A stretch of 64,000 nucleotides of DNA from the NCBI GenBank assembly GCA_000733415.1, contig KL662191.1:510415-574414 (forward strand). The letters are read 5' to 3'. The translations under genes were made by a program, and so were the position numbers. Shown here piece by piece: positions 51,657 to 61,383 of this stretch. The DNA comes from [Leptolyngbya] sp. JSC-1 (GTDB lineage: Bacteria > Cyanobacteriota > Cyanobacteriia > Elainellales > Elainellaceae). Within the stretch, counting starts at the first letter, position 1, and each line of letters starts with the position of its first letter. The notes below the pieces were generated by a model. That model was given only the letters and a program-made list of their open reading frames with translations. It searched no databases and was not told where the DNA came from.

Positions 51657-53141
51657 ATGGGAAAACCAACTGGCTTCATCGAATTTCTGCGCGAACTGCC
51701 CTCGGAAGTAGCTCCCCTAGACCGAATTCGCAACTGGGATGAATTTCATCTGCCCATGCCCGAAGACCGACTGCGCACCCAAGGCGCTCGCTGCATGGAC
51801 TGCGGCACGCCCTTCTGCCACACGGGTACGTTAATTAGCGGCATGGCCAGCGGTTGCCCGATTAACAATCTGATTCCAGAGTGGAATGATTTAGTCTATC
51901 GCGGCCTCTGGCGGGAAGCGCTGGATCGACTGCACAAAACCAACAACTTTCCCGAATTCACCGGACGAGTTTGTCCTGCTCCCTGCGAAGGCTCTTGCGT
52001 CCTCGGCATCACCAATCCGCCGGTGACGATCAAAAACATCGAATATTCGATTATCGAAAAAGGCTGGGACGAAGGCTGGATCACGCCGCAAATACCGGCA
52101 AAACGTACCGGCAAACGAGTAGCTGTGATTGGCTCTGGACCCGCCGGACTCTGCGCCGCGGCTCAATTAAACACCGCAGGTCATACGGTTACGGTGTTTG
52201 AACGGGCCGATCGCCCCGGTGGGCTGTTGATGTACGGCATCCCCAATATGAAGTTGGACAAAGAGCAGGTGGTAATGCGGCGGCTGCAAATCCTAGAGGC
52301 TGAAGGTGTCAAGTTTATCTGCAACACGGAAGTAGGCAAAGATTTGCCGGTCGAAACCCTGCTGCGGGAATTTGATGCCGTGGTGCTTTGTATCGGTGCC
52401 ACCAAACCGCGAGATTTGCCCATCCCAGGCCGCCAGCTCAAGGGGATTCACTTCGCAATGGAATTTCTCACGGCGAACACCAAGGCCGTTCTGAATCGCC
52501 AACCAGACGACAACTTCATCTCAGCCGCAGGCAAGGATGTGGTGATCATCGGCGGCGGGGATACCGGCACAGACTGCGTTGGCACCTCGATTCGCCACGG
52601 CTGTAACAGTTTGGTGCAGCTCGAAATTATGCCGAAACCACCAGAAACCCGCGCTGCCAACAATCCCTGGCCCGAATGGCCAAAAATTTATCGCATGGAC
52701 TACGGCCAAGAAGAAGCGGCAGCGAAGTTTGGCGATGATCCACGGGTGTATCTCACAACCGCTACTCAGTTTGAAGGCGACGAGAACGGTCAGGTGAAAG
52801 CGGTGCATACCGTCGAAGTGCAGTGGGAACGCAACGAAAAAGGCCAGTTTATTCCCAATCCGATTCCCGGTACTGAGAAAGTTTTGCCAGCTCAGTTGGT
52901 GCTATTAGCAATGGGCTTTTTGGGACCGGAACAATTCCTGCTCGATGCGCTAGGACTAGAGAAAGATCCTCGCAGTAATGTCAAAGCCGAGTATGGCAAA
53001 TATGCCACCAACATTCCCGGTGTGTTTGCCGCAGGCGACTGTCGGCGCGGTCAAAGTCTCGTCGTCTGGGCGTTTAACGAAGGCCGAGAAGCAGCGCGAG
53101 AGTGTGACCGTTACCTGATGGGCGGCACGGATTTGCCTTAG
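51657..53141 (+). CDS. gltD: Glutamate synthase small subunit
   Basis: 494 residues. GltD takes electrons from NAD(P)H via FAD and two [4Fe-4S] clusters to GltB. Seen: N-terminal Cys clusters (RCMDCGTPFCHTG, SGCPINNLIPEW, FTGRVCPAPCEGSCVL), FAD-binding GSGPAGLCAAAQL, GGLLMYGIPNMKLDK, NADPH-binding IGGGDTGTDCVGTSIRHG, and the C-terminal FAD loop GVFAAGDCRRGQSLVVWAFNEGR. Length and domain order are standard. Start ATG 51657 with GAGAGAAC upstream. It is separated from gltB by the DUF6883/DUF4926 insertion; the pair is otherwise a normal gltBD set. Confidence 0.97.
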   Translation: MGKPTGFIEFLRELPSEVAPLDRIRNWDEFHLPMPEDRLRTQGARCMDCGTPFCHTGTLISGMASGCPINNLIPEWNDLVYRGLWREALDRLHKTNNFPEFTGRVCPAPCEGSCVLGITNPPVTIKNIEYSIIEKGWDEGWITPQIPAKRTGKRVAVIGSGPAGLCAAAQLNTAGHTVTVFERADRPGGLLMYGIPNMKLDKEQVVMRRLQILEAEGVKFICNTEVGKDLPVETLLREFDAVVLCIGATKPRDLPIPGRQLKGIHFAMEFLTANTKAVLNRQPDDNFISAAGKDVVIIGGGDTGTDCVGTSIRHGCNSLVQLEIMPKPPETRAANNPWPEWPKIYRMDYGQEEAAAKFGDDPRVYLTTATQFEGDENGQVKAVHTVEVQWERNEKGQFIPNPIPGTEKVLPAQLVLLAMGFLGPEQFLLDALGLEKDPRSNVKAEYGKYATNIPGVFAAGDCRRGQSLVVWAFNEGREAARECDRYLMGGTDLP

Positions 53142-53230
53142 GTTGAGTTACTGGAGTATCTGGAGCGTTGAGGGAGCATTGGGAGAGAAACAATCTTCCG
53201 CTGCTCCTCGTTTTGGCAAAACACTTCTTC

Positions 53231-53952
53231 TTAGGCTTCTGGCAGATGATCCGGATCAAAGCCCTGCGACCGTAGGAATGCCTCTAGCTGTTCTCGCCGC
53301 TGTTGTTCTGCTTGGGCACGCTGTTGTTCTGCGGCGGCGCGTTCTTCTGGCGTCAGATAGCGATTGCCCTGCTGGTCAAACCAAGCTAGCTGTTCCTGTG
53401 GCAGGTTGCCAAATACAACTTGACAACGCCCAATTCCTAATCCAATCTCTGGCATCCAGTACGGCTCTCCGCTCTGCAACTGATACTCACCATTCACCAG
53501 CTTATACACCTCAAAAGGCTGATGTTTATCTCGTCCCCAATACTCCGGATTGTACAGGATATAGTACAGCACCCCTAACTTGGTATAGATGCCCATCTTT
53601 TCGTCATACTCGCCGCTTGGCGTTTGCGATACCATTTCCAGAACTAGTATCGGCACGATTCCGTTTTCTTCCCAGACTGCGTAGCTCTTGCGATACTTAC
53701 CCCCCTTTTTGCGCTCTACGCCAATACTCAAAAAGCATCCGGCACGACTGGAATGCGGGGATTGTCGCCTGTGGTGTGATAGACCGCCATATCGACGCCA
53801 AAGTACCAGTCCATTCGATTGGCCCAGATCGAGCTGAGTAGAAACAGCAAAATATTGGGCAGGAGATTTTGTTCCTCGTTGTCCACAGGCGCATCGTCAG
53901 AACAGGGGAGTTCATCGGTGGAGGGCAAATGTTGTAGGTCGATGGGCAACAT
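53231..53952 (-). pseudogene. Uma2-family (DUF820) nuclease-like protein, frameshifted
   Basis: The N-terminal part (53952-53728: MLPIDLQHLPSTDELPCSDD, YFGVDMAVYHTTGDNPRIPV, PDAF) and the main part (from about 53733 to 53231: SIGVERKKGGKYRKSYAVWE, ILVLEMVSQTPSGEYDEKM, YYILYNPEYW) are in different frames. They join if one T is added to the T5 run at 53734-53730 (minus strand). Together they form a normal Uma2 protein with PD-(D/E)xK-like VVPDA and EMVS positions and a C-terminal coiled coil (AAAEQQRAQAEQQRREQLEA). Uma2 copies are numerous in cyanobacteria. Either recent inactivation or an assembly error. Confidence 0.8.
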
Positions 53953-54072
53953 AGCGGCACCTCAAGCATCCTCGGATAGGTTCATTGTAGCCGCAATGGA
54001 AGCATCAGCTAGAATCGTGATCTGGTGCAGCGATTCTGGATCGAGCAACCAAAAATCCCACTGCATATTGGC

Positions 54073-56019
54073 TCAAATCTGCAAGATGCCTTCGGGATTG
54101 ACTGAAAGAATCGCCCGTCGCTGGAGTCCTTCCCGATGCAGCACTTCGTTTGCCGCCAACAGGCCACTGCTGACCGCCCGCTCCATCAAGCCGCAGGGAA
54201 ACGGCATCTTCACCCAATCGCCAGCAAACAGCAAATTCGAGATCGACGTAGCGGTTTCGGGTCGGTTGGCATAGCTGTGGGGCGGATAGCCAGAGAAATT
54301 CTTTTGGTTAACTAATTCGCGGTGCAGGAGTGTGGCTTGCCGCAAAGACGGCACAATCTCGTACAGTTCCTGCTCAAAGGTGGCAATTAGGTCTGCCTGA
54401 GTGGGGAATTCCTGCTCTTTGTAGCAATAGGCATGCAGTTCGACCACACTTCCTCCCGTGCGTTCGGCCCAGGTGATAAATTGATCCTGAATTCGGTGAT
54501 ATAGCGTGATACTGTCAGTGAGACGATAGCCCGAAAGCGACGTGAAATCACTATGAGACCATTCAAAGTCACGGTCAAACCAAAACCGACATACGGCAAA
54601 CGGATCGGCAATGGCTAGCGATTGAATCTGCTGCTGTAATTGCACGGGAATATTACCAGATACATGATTAAACAAATACTGTGTTCCTGGAACATCGGTG
54701 GCAAAAATATAATAATCGGCCTGCAGAGGTTGGGCTGGAGCTGCCGTGCCTTCTGCTCCAACAAGCTGAATTTGATCGGCCTGCTGCTGCACAACTTTGA
54801 ATCGAGGTAAGTCCCGTTCTGCTGGAGCACGCACCACTCGCCCCTGAGCATCAAACACCGCACCATGACAAGGACAATGAAACTGCCCATCTGCCTGCGG
54901 CTGCACCGTACAGCCTTGATGGGTACAGGTGAGGGAAATCGCCTCGTTTCCATTCTCGCAGACAGCAAACATCTGATCGCCCGCGCCATAAAACTGATTA
55001 GTTGCAGTTCCAACGTTTGCGGCAAACAGTGGATTCTGGTCTACCCAAAACGGCACCGAGGCGCTGACCTCACCGACCTGATACTTGAGCGCTTGAATCC
55101 GATCCTCTGCATATTGAACATCACTGACAATTGCATTCGTTATAATTTTGCCGCCGTTTTGCAGAATCGCCTCAGCAATCGGCTGCACCAGCGACGTGCC
55201 CATGTCCTGCTTCGTCCCGTTAAAGGCCAGTCCTTCTGGGTTGCCAAAAAAGTAAAAGTGGAAAAACTGCATTAGCTCAGCGGCGCTCATCAGATCCGGC
55301 GCATTCAGGCTGGATTTGGCAAAGGGGAGAAAGTAGAGGTCATACAGCCCGCGCGGAAAATCGCTGGCTACCCATTCCGCCACCGAGAGGTGGTCTAGCT
55401 TCTGGTAGCTTTTTTGGGGATGGAAGCCGGTTATGGCGCGAAACACTTGCCAATGCTTGGGATGGGTCAGGTTAATTCCCCAGCGCAGCCGGTTAGGAGA
55501 GGCAATTGCCAGATCCACAATATTCCACGGGAAGGCCGAGTGGCTGGGGCGAAACACCTCTGGCTGATACTGGTTTTCCCGGAACACCACCGAATAGAAT
55601 TTCAGATCGACAAAGTTTTGCTGAATCTCCAGCTCTGCTACCAAGCTCTTGAGGTTGTAGTACTGCGGGAAAAAGCCATGAAAGCCATGCTCCATTCGAA
55701 ACTGATCGGCTCCCACCTGAATCGGCCAGCTAGCGATTTTGCCACCTAGTTGGGGCGAACGCTCTAGCAAGGTGACGGCGAACCCCCGTTGGCTCAGCTC
55801 GTAGGCACAGGCCAACCCGGCCAATCCGGCTCCCACGACTACCGCTGTTTTCGGCTGACTGAGGTGGCGAGGCAGATCCAACGTATCAGGCTGATGCACC
55901 GTGGGCTGCGGTTTGCTGAAGCGAGAGTAGCCCAATAGTCCAGCCGTGGCTCCAATTCCAAAGGTTTTTAGCAGGGCACGACGAGAGAGGGAAAACGAGA
56001 GAATATCCTGTTGAACCAC
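54073..56019 (-). CDS. Tat-type FAD oxidoreductase with an internal Rieske centre
   Basis: 648 residues. A twin-arginine-like signal (SLSRRALLKTFGIGATAGLLG, residues 10-30) precedes a dinucleotide-binding site (VVVGAGLAGLACAYELSQRG, GGKIASW) of the amine-oxidase/carotenoid-desaturase type. An inserted Rieske [2Fe-2S] domain has Cys365, His367, Cys382 and His385 (CTHQGC, CPCHGAVF). The flavin fold resumes with YYIFATDVPGTQYLF and ends with LFAGDWVKMPFPCGLMERAVSSG. Gross similarity is to CrtU/CruE beta-carotene desaturase-methyltransferases, some relatives of which carry Rieske domains. Substrate is unknown; carotenoid or other isoprenoid is a guess. Divergent from the ABC exporter genes by ~100 bp. 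Confidence 0.85.
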   Translation of the reverse strand: MVQQDILSFSLSRRALLKTFGIGATAGLLGYSRFSKPQPTVHQPDTLDLPRHLSQPKTAVVVGAGLAGLACAYELSQRGFAVTLLERSPQLGGKIASWPIQVGADQFRMEHGFHGFFPQYYNLKSLVAELEIQQNFVDLKFYSVVFRENQYQPEVFRPSHSAFPWNIVDLAIASPNRLRWGINLTHPKHWQVFRAITGFHPQKSYQKLDHLSVAEWVASDFPRGLYDLYFLPFAKSSLNAPDLMSAAELMQFFHFYFFGNPEGLAFNGTKQDMGTSLVQPIAEAILQNGGKIITNAIVSDVQYAEDRIQALKYQVGEVSASVPFWVDQNPLFAANVGTATNQFYGAGDQMFAVCENGNEAISLTCTHQGCTVQPQADGQFHCPCHGAVFDAQGRVVRAPAERDLPRFKVVQQQADQIQLVGAEGTAAPAQPLQADYYIFATDVPGTQYLFNHVSGNIPVQLQQQIQSLAIADPFAVCRFWFDRDFEWSHSDFTSLSGYRLTDSITLYHRIQDQFITWAERTGGSVVELHAYCYKEQEFPTQADLIATFEQELYEIVPSLRQATLLHRELVNQKNFSGYPPHSYANRPETATSISNLLFAGDWVKMPFPCGLMERAVSSGLLAANEVLHREGLQRRAILSVNPEGILQI

Positions 56020-56123
56020 GCGAATGCGAACTCCTCAGATCAGAGTAGACTTCTTTTAAGCATTGATCCGGTCAAACCAATTGCCGCTTTTCCAAACGAT
56101 TTCTTCCACTTGCTAAACAGCTC

Positions 56124-56897
56124 ATGAAGTATTGGTACGAAACCTTAGCAGTCGCGCAACGAATCTTAACTGAACTTTTGAGACGCCGTCGCAGTTTAAT
56201 TTTTTGGAGCATTTTTCCTGTTTCGGTACTGCTGCTGAACGGATTCATTTTGGCCGAACGGGCCAACCTATCGATGCAGCAAGCCTTTGAGAATGCGGCT
56301 CCGGTTACGTTGGTAGGTGCGGCGTTGTTCTTTAGCTGCTTGGGCGGCAGTGTTTCGACCGTGGTGGCCGAACGGGAACAGCTCACCTTAAAGCGATTGT
56401 TCATTTCACCGTTGAGCGGCACGTCCTATTTTCTAGGAATTTTTCTGGCGCATTGTGCAATTGGTCTGGGACAAACGCTGCTAGTGTATCTGATCGCCGC
56501 CGTTTGGGGAGCGCGATTTCAAGGTTCGCTGGGGCTAGGGCTAGCCATCCTATTGCTGAGCATCGCTGCCTATGTCGGCGTTGGTTTTGTGTTGGGAACC
56601 CAGTTGGCGAAACGCACCGAGGATGTGAATGCCCTGGTTGCGGCCTTTGGCGTGCCGCTGCTGATTCTGGGGGGGGCATTTTTACCCAGTTCGCTGTTTC
56701 CAGAGTCGCTGTTGAATTTGGCTCAATTCAACCCGATTTATCACATGAACGAAGCTCTGCTCAAGGTCTCTGCCAATGGTGACGACTTTGCCGCCATTGA
56801 GTTCCACTTTTGGTTTCTGGCGCTGTTTGCGCTGGCAATGGTGATTGCGGGCTGGCTCTCTTACCGGCGGATGCTGCAAGTCGAGCGGCAGTTGTAA
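56124..56897 (+). CDS. ABC-2-type exporter permease
   Basis: 257 residues with about six membrane helices and the ABC-2 layout: N-terminal cytoplasmic helix (LAVAQRILTELLRRRRSLIFW), large early loop (ERANLSMQQAFENAAPVTLVGAAL), VAEREQLTLKRLFISPLSGTSYFLG, and the loop before the last helix (PESLLNLAQFNPIYHMNEALLKVSANG). It forms the channel with the ATPase encoded 70 nt downstream. Cargo unknown; the divergent Rieske/FAD gene suggests a possible shared pathway but nothing proves it. Confidence 0.88.
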   Translation: MKYWYETLAVAQRILTELLRRRRSLIFWSIFPVSVLLLNGFILAERANLSMQQAFENAAPVTLVGAALFFSCLGGSVSTVVAEREQLTLKRLFISPLSGTSYFLGIFLAHCAIGLGQTLLVYLIAAVWGARFQGSLGLGLAILLLSIAAYVGVGFVLGTQLAKRTEDVNALVAAFGVPLLILGGAFLPSSLFPESLLNLAQFNPIYHMNEALLKVSANGDDFAAIEFHFWFLALFALAMVIAGWLSYRRMLQVERQL

Positions 56898-56967
56898 GTC
56901 GCACCTTCTGGAAACTTCCTAACCCCAACCCAAGACATAATGGATTGAGCCTCTATTCTTCTAACCT

Positions 56968-57900
56968 GTGCTGCAAATCAACAGTCTGTACAAATCCTAT
57001 GGTCAGCGTCCGGTTCTGCAAAGTCTGTCGCTCAAGATTCCGGTGGGTGAGGTCTACGCGCTCCTGGGTCCGAATGGGGCTGGCAAAACCACGACGATCA
57101 ATATCATCTGTAATCTGTTGCAAGCCGACAGCGGCACAGTTTTGATCAACGAGCAGCCGGTATCCAACAAAACCAAGCGGTTGATTGGGATCGCGCCGCA
57201 GGAAAATTTGCTCTATAAGTCCTTGAGCTGCGCTGAGAATTTGCAGTTTTTTGGCCGTATTTATGGGCTGTATGGACGGAAACTGCAACAGCGAGTCAGA
57301 ACCTGTCTGGAAGCGGTAAATTTAACCGATCGCGCCAACAGCCCAATCGAAACGCTGAGTGGCGGTATGCAGCGCCGCATGAATGTGGCTTTGGCTCTGG
57401 TGCATCAACCCAAGCTAGTCATTCTGGATGAACCGACCACGGGACTCGACATCGAAGCTCGCCACGAAATTTGGACGCTGATCCAGCAGTTGCAGCGTCA
57501 AGGCATCACGATTTTATTGACCACTCACCTGCTCGATGAAGCAGAGCGGCTTGCCAACCGGATCGGCATTCTGAAGCAGGGGCGGATTGTGGCCGAAGGC
57601 AGCCTAGACGAACTGCGCCGCCTGATTCCCGCCAAAGAGGTGATCATCGTTCAAACGCCCGAACCTAAGAAGGTGATCGACCGCGCCCGTAAGTGTGGCT
57701 TTACGCCCCGCCCCTACAATAATGATCTGGCGTTTTGGCTGCCCAAACACATGGAGCTGAAGGAGATTGTCGATCGGTTTGAAGGAGTTGAGCTAATTTC
57801 GATCGCGCGGCACCCGATACGCTTAGAGCATATTTACTTAGAAGTCACCCAACGCGCCGCCAGTAATGTGCTGCCCACTTCAGCGTCTGCCAAATCTTAA
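56968..57900 (+). CDS. ABC-2-type exporter ATPase
   Basis: 310 residues from GTG 56968. Walker A GPNGAGKTTTINII, Q-loop GIAPQENLLY, signature LSGGMQRRMNVALAL, Walker B LVILDEPTTGLD, and H-loop TTHLLDEAERLA. The C-terminal ~80 residues are the DrrA-like extension typical of drug, lipid or polysaccharide exporters of the ABC-2 class. Partner of the permease just upstream. Complete. It could be a daunorubicin-resistance-like exporter by annotation habit, but cargo is unknown. Confidence 0.93.
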   Translation: MLQINSLYKSYGQRPVLQSLSLKIPVGEVYALLGPNGAGKTTTINIICNLLQADSGTVLINEQPVSNKTKRLIGIAPQENLLYKSLSCAENLQFFGRIYGLYGRKLQQRVRTCLEAVNLTDRANSPIETLSGGMQRRMNVALALVHQPKLVILDEPTTGLDIEARHEIWTLIQQLQRQGITILLTTHLLDEAERLANRIGILKQGRIVAEGSLDELRRLIPAKEVIIVQTPEPKKVIDRARKCGFTPRPYNNDLAFWLPKHMELKEIVDRFEGVELISIARHPIRLEHIYLEVTQRAASNVLPTSASAKS

Positions 57901-57945
57901 AATTGCTGACAAACTAAGATTGTGGAAGACTGGGATTGTGAAAGC

Positions 57946-58356
57946 CTAGGATTGCTCACACACAAACCGAGCTGCTGCCTCCCCCGTGCTGCCTAGCATT
58001 GACTCTGCCAGTCCGCCAGTCTTCTCGTAATCCACTCGACGAATCACCTGCCGATCGGGGTTAAACAGCACCAAGCGCTGAATTCGACTCGTATTTGCAT
58101 CACAATTCACCGAGCGGTAAATCATCATGCCATAAACAGGCTGATTGCTGGCTACTCCAATCGATGGGCTGCGGCGTAACTCTCGGTATTCCCAGTAGCG
58201 CACCTGATTCTCACTCCGCTGAATTGAATCTTGATTCACCAAAACCCGATCTCCCATCGAGTTGGTTGTCACTTCGACCCAAGCCTCGGCTGCCATCCCT
58301 ACAGGCGCGTAAACCCACAGCCCACTCAACACAACCCAATTCAGCAATCCTCGCAT
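57946..58356 (-). CDS. Surface-adhesin-E-like secreted protein
   Basis: 136 residues from ATG 58356 (GTG 58362 is alternative). Signal peptide MRGLLNWVVLSGLWVYAPVGMAA, then WVEVTTNSMGDRVLVNQDSIQR, VRYWEYRELRR, YRSVNCDANTSRIQRLVLFN and FVCEQS. The pattern (short exported protein with W-V-x-V, D-x-x-S-I-x-R, and two Cys forming a likely disulfide) fits the Surface-adhesin protein E/CNP1-like group. Location is periplasmic or surface. Function unknown. Confidence 0.7.
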   Translation of the reverse strand: MRGLLNWVVLSGLWVYAPVGMAAEAWVEVTTNSMGDRVLVNQDSIQRSENQVRYWEYRELRRSPSIGVASNQPVYGMMIYRSVNCDANTSRIQRLVLFNPDRQVIRRVDYEKTGGLAESMLGSTGEAAARFVCEQS

Positions 58357-58512
58357 AACCACCTGCTTGTTATAGCAATTCTCCTACGGCATTTCTTTTG
58401 TAACAAATCACACTAGGCCCTGCCCAACGGCTGGCTATCTTATCGCGATCTAGACTGAAGAGAGAAGCATCCGACCTGCTAGCTGAAAACAGATCATTAA
58501 CCCGTTACTCCT

Positions 58513-60030
58513 ATGGTCCGCGTTCGTGCTCCTGAACTGCCTCCCGACTACGACTGGTTAAATACGGCGCAGCCCCTCTCACTCAAACAACTCCGAGGCC
58601 GAGTTGTGCTGCTCGACTTTTGGACTTACTGCTGCATAAACTGTCTGCATATCTTGCCGGATCTCCACTATCTTGAGCAGAAGTACAAAGATTGCCTCAC
58701 GGTGATTGGGGTACACTCGGCCAAATTTGACAATGAAAAAGAGGTAGAAAACATTCGCCAAGCGATTCTGCGCTACAACATCGAGCATCCCGTCGTAGTA
58801 GACCGAGGCTTTCATCTCTGGCAACACTACACGGTTCGGGCTTGGCCTACTGTCGTGGTCATCGATCCAGAAGGGTATGTGGTGGGGGCTGTATCTGGTG
58901 AAGGTAAGCGCGATTTTCTCGACGAGCTGATCACCAAGTTAATCGAAGAGCATAAAGGCAAAGGCACGATTAACGTCCAGGAACTCAACCAACGCTTAGA
59001 AAAAGAAAACGCCGCCATTCATCCCCTTGCCTTTCCGGGCAAAGTCTTGGCTGATCAGGAAACCGACTTGCTGTTTATTGCCGATACGGGCCACCATCGG
59101 ATTGTGATTACTACCCTAGCTGGTGAAGTGAAGCAAGTACTAGGCAACGGGGTTGCTAACCTCTGGGACGGGGATTTTGAGGAAGCTCAATTTGCTTCTC
59201 CTCAAGGCATGGCGTTTGATCGAGAGTATCAGTGCCTCTATGTAGCGGATACCGACAATCACTCGATCCGGAAAGTAGATCTGCAAAGGCAAACGGTTGA
59301 AACCATTGCAGGTATCGGGCACCAGAGCCACAACCTGCATCCCCACCAAGGCGATGCCCACGAGACGGCACTCAACTCGCCCTGGGATGTGGTGATATCT
59401 GGGCATTTTTTGCTGATCGCGATGGCCGGTTCTCACCAAATCTGGGCCTTGAACTTGATTGATGACGCGCTGGGCACCTTGATCGGTACCGGAGCAGAAG
59501 CCTGTGTTGATGGGAGTACTGAAATCGCAGCTTTTGCCCAGCCTAGTGGGCTTGCCAGCGATGGGAAGGAACTGTTTGTAGCCGATAGTGAAGGCAGCAC
59601 GATTCGGGCCGTCACACTCGACAAAACACCTCAGGTGCGTACTGTTTGTGGCAGCGGCGATTTGTTTGGGTTTGGCGATCGAGATGGGCAGGGCGAAGAA
59701 GTGCGGCTGCAGCACTGTATGGATGTCGAGTACGGCGGCTCAAGCCAGCTCTGGATCGCAGACACCTATAACCACAAAATCAAGCGGGTGGATCTAGAAA
59801 CAGGCATCTGCCAAACGCTGCTCGGAAACGGCGAACCTGCACTGCGAGACGGACAGGGTTTAGCGGCTAGTTTTTACGAACCCTCTGGTCTGAGCATGGC
59901 TGGCGACTGGCTGTTCATTGCCGACACCAATAACCACGCGATTCGGCGCGTCAACCTGAAAACGCTGACCGTCAGCACCCTAGAATTTCCTGGGCTATGC
60001 GCCCCTCAAGCCTGTTTTGATCCAACCTGA
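58513..60030 (+). CDS. Thioredoxin-like/NHL-repeat protein (NHLRC2-like)
   Basis: 505 residues. Residues ~15-150 are a TlpA/thioredoxin-like domain (GRVVLLDFWTYCCINCLHILPDL, AWPTVVVIDPEGYVVG) with CxxC as Cys-Ile-Asn-Cys. Residues ~175-500 form a six-bladed NHL beta-propeller with repeats like LFIADTGHHRIVI, LYVADTDNHSIRKVD, LWIADTYNHKIKRVD and LFIADTNNHAIRRVN. The combination matches the NHLRC2 family, also found in animals, where function is poorly known. No signal peptide. ATG 58513. Single gene. Confidence 0.92.
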   Translation: MVRVRAPELPPDYDWLNTAQPLSLKQLRGRVVLLDFWTYCCINCLHILPDLHYLEQKYKDCLTVIGVHSAKFDNEKEVENIRQAILRYNIEHPVVVDRGFHLWQHYTVRAWPTVVVIDPEGYVVGAVSGEGKRDFLDELITKLIEEHKGKGTINVQELNQRLEKENAAIHPLAFPGKVLADQETDLLFIADTGHHRIVITTLAGEVKQVLGNGVANLWDGDFEEAQFASPQGMAFDREYQCLYVADTDNHSIRKVDLQRQTVETIAGIGHQSHNLHPHQGDAHETALNSPWDVVISGHFLLIAMAGSHQIWALNLIDDALGTLIGTGAEACVDGSTEIAAFAQPSGLASDGKELFVADSEGSTIRAVTLDKTPQVRTVCGSGDLFGFGDRDGQGEEVRLQHCMDVEYGGSSQLWIADTYNHKIKRVDLETGICQTLLGNGEPALRDGQGLAASFYEPSGLSMAGDWLFIADTNNHAIRRVNLKTLTVSTLEFPGLCAPQACFDPT

Positions 60031-60058
60031 AATTAGATTCACTTTAGAAGTTCTATCT

Positions 60059-60820
60059 CTACAAGCTCGTCGTATCCTCGGAGAAGGTTTTCGTGCCTGC
60101 ACTTGAGAATAACCCAAATATTGGCCCCAAAATTGCTCCTACGACAAACCCACCAGCATGCGCCCAGTAGGCAATTCCCCCGCTTTCCATGCCTATATTG
60201 GCCGGTGCACCCAAGCTAGCAAAGCCATAGAGCGCCTGTTGAATAAACCAAATGCCCAAAAACACCACTGCCGGTACGCGAAACGTGAAAAAGAATAGGA
60301 AAATCGGCACAAGTCCCAGGATCCTTACTTGTGGGAAGCGCAATACATAGGCTCCTAACACACCCGCAATCGCGCCACTTGCTCCCAGCGAAGGAATGCC
60401 AGAATTTGCCGCAAAGAAATACTGGGCCAACCCAGCTAAAATGCCGCAGAGTAGATAAAAGATCAGAAACCGCACATGCCCCATCTGGTCTTCGACGTTG
60501 TTGCCAAAAATCCAGAGATAAAGCATATTGCCGCCTAGATGCAGCAAACCAGCATGGAGGAACTGCGAAGTAACCAGCGTTACCGCTTCTCCTGGAACCG
60601 AATAGCCTGGGATCCCTTGCAGACTAGCCGTCAGCTCTGCCGGTACAACCGCCCAACTATGAAAAAAAGTTTCTAGGCTCGGCCCCATCAAACTAGCTTC
60701 GTACAAAAAGGCCAAAATATTTAGGATAATCAGCCCATAAGTGACGTAAGGCGTGGTTTGGCCTGGATTTTCGTCGCGAATTGGAACCACAGCGATGCCC
60801 TCAATTGTCGATAAAAGCAT
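60059..60820 (-). CDS. Rhomboid-family intramembrane serine protease
   Basis: 253 residues, about six or seven membrane helices. The catalytic Ser is Ser148 in SLGASGAIAGVLGAY and the His is His221 in YWAHAGGFVVGA; the oxyanion Asn98 is in HLGGNMLYLWIFGNN. These match GlpG-type bacterial rhomboids, which cleave membrane-spanning substrates. The N-terminus (IPIRDENPGQTTPYVTY-like) is the typical short cytoplasmic start. ATG 60820 has GGGGAG upstream within 10 nt. Substrate unknown. Confidence 0.94.
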   Translation of the reverse strand: MLLSTIEGIAVVPIRDENPGQTTPYVTYGLIILNILAFLYEASLMGPSLETFFHSWAVVPAELTASLQGIPGYSVPGEAVTLVTSQFLHAGLLHLGGNMLYLWIFGNNVEDQMGHVRFLIFYLLCGILAGLAQYFFAANSGIPSLGASGAIAGVLGAYVLRFPQVRILGLVPIFLFFFTFRVPAVVFLGIWFIQQALYGFASLGAPANIGMESGGIAYWAHAGGFVVGAILGPIFGLFSSAGTKTFSEDTTSL

Positions 60821-60919
60821 TGTAAGGGGAGATTAGGTCATTCGGAATCGCTGGCACGTCCAACTTCTGACAGATCTTGAATTGATTCAAAACTTAACGT
60901 TATGGCAACTCTGGGTCAG

Positions 60920-61258
60920 CTACCACTCTGCACAATCCTGCTGACTCAAATGCCGCGCAATCACAATCGCTTCTTCAGGCGTAAACCGAATGGGTATACC
61001 GGGTTCCCACGATTCCACATAAGTACGCCGAAAAATTCCTTCGCAGGTAAAGCTATAGGTCTGCTGAATCCGCCATTGAGGAACATCCCGATAGCGATAG
61101 TGAACTAGAGTGAGAACGGCTAATTCTAACGACGAATCAATCGGCAGTTCCCCTTCCACCTGCGAAAAATCGTTCAAACCCGTCAGACCTCTTGCCTCAC
61201 GCCGCTGCTGCTCCTTCAAACGGTTGAGCAACACTTCTAGGCTATCTGCTTCACCCAT
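60920..61258 (-). CDS. Conserved cyanobacterial hypothetical
   Basis: 112 residues, soluble, no signal. Contains LEVLLNRLKEQQRREARG, VLTLVHYRYRDVPQWRIQQTY and RFTPEEAIVIARHLSQQDC. Not recognised; the two-part layout and length are consistent with a small regulatory or scaffold protein, nothing more. ATG 61258. It is next to the rhomboid gene on the same strand, 99 nt upstream of it. Confidence 0.6.
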   Translation of the reverse strand: MGEADSLEVLLNRLKEQQRREARGLTGLNDFSQVEGELPIDSSLELAVLTLVHYRYRDVPQWRIQQTYSFTCEGIFRRTYVESWEPGIPIRFTPEEAIVIARHLSQQDCAEW

Positions 61259-61383
61259 ATTTTCCTTGACCGCAAAAATTAATACATAAGTACTAAAAGA
61301 ATAGTACCAGAGGTGCAGGCAGGGGAGATAGTATTTGCAAAATTTTCTGCGGAGTTGGTTGGCAAACTGCTATTCAAACGAGA

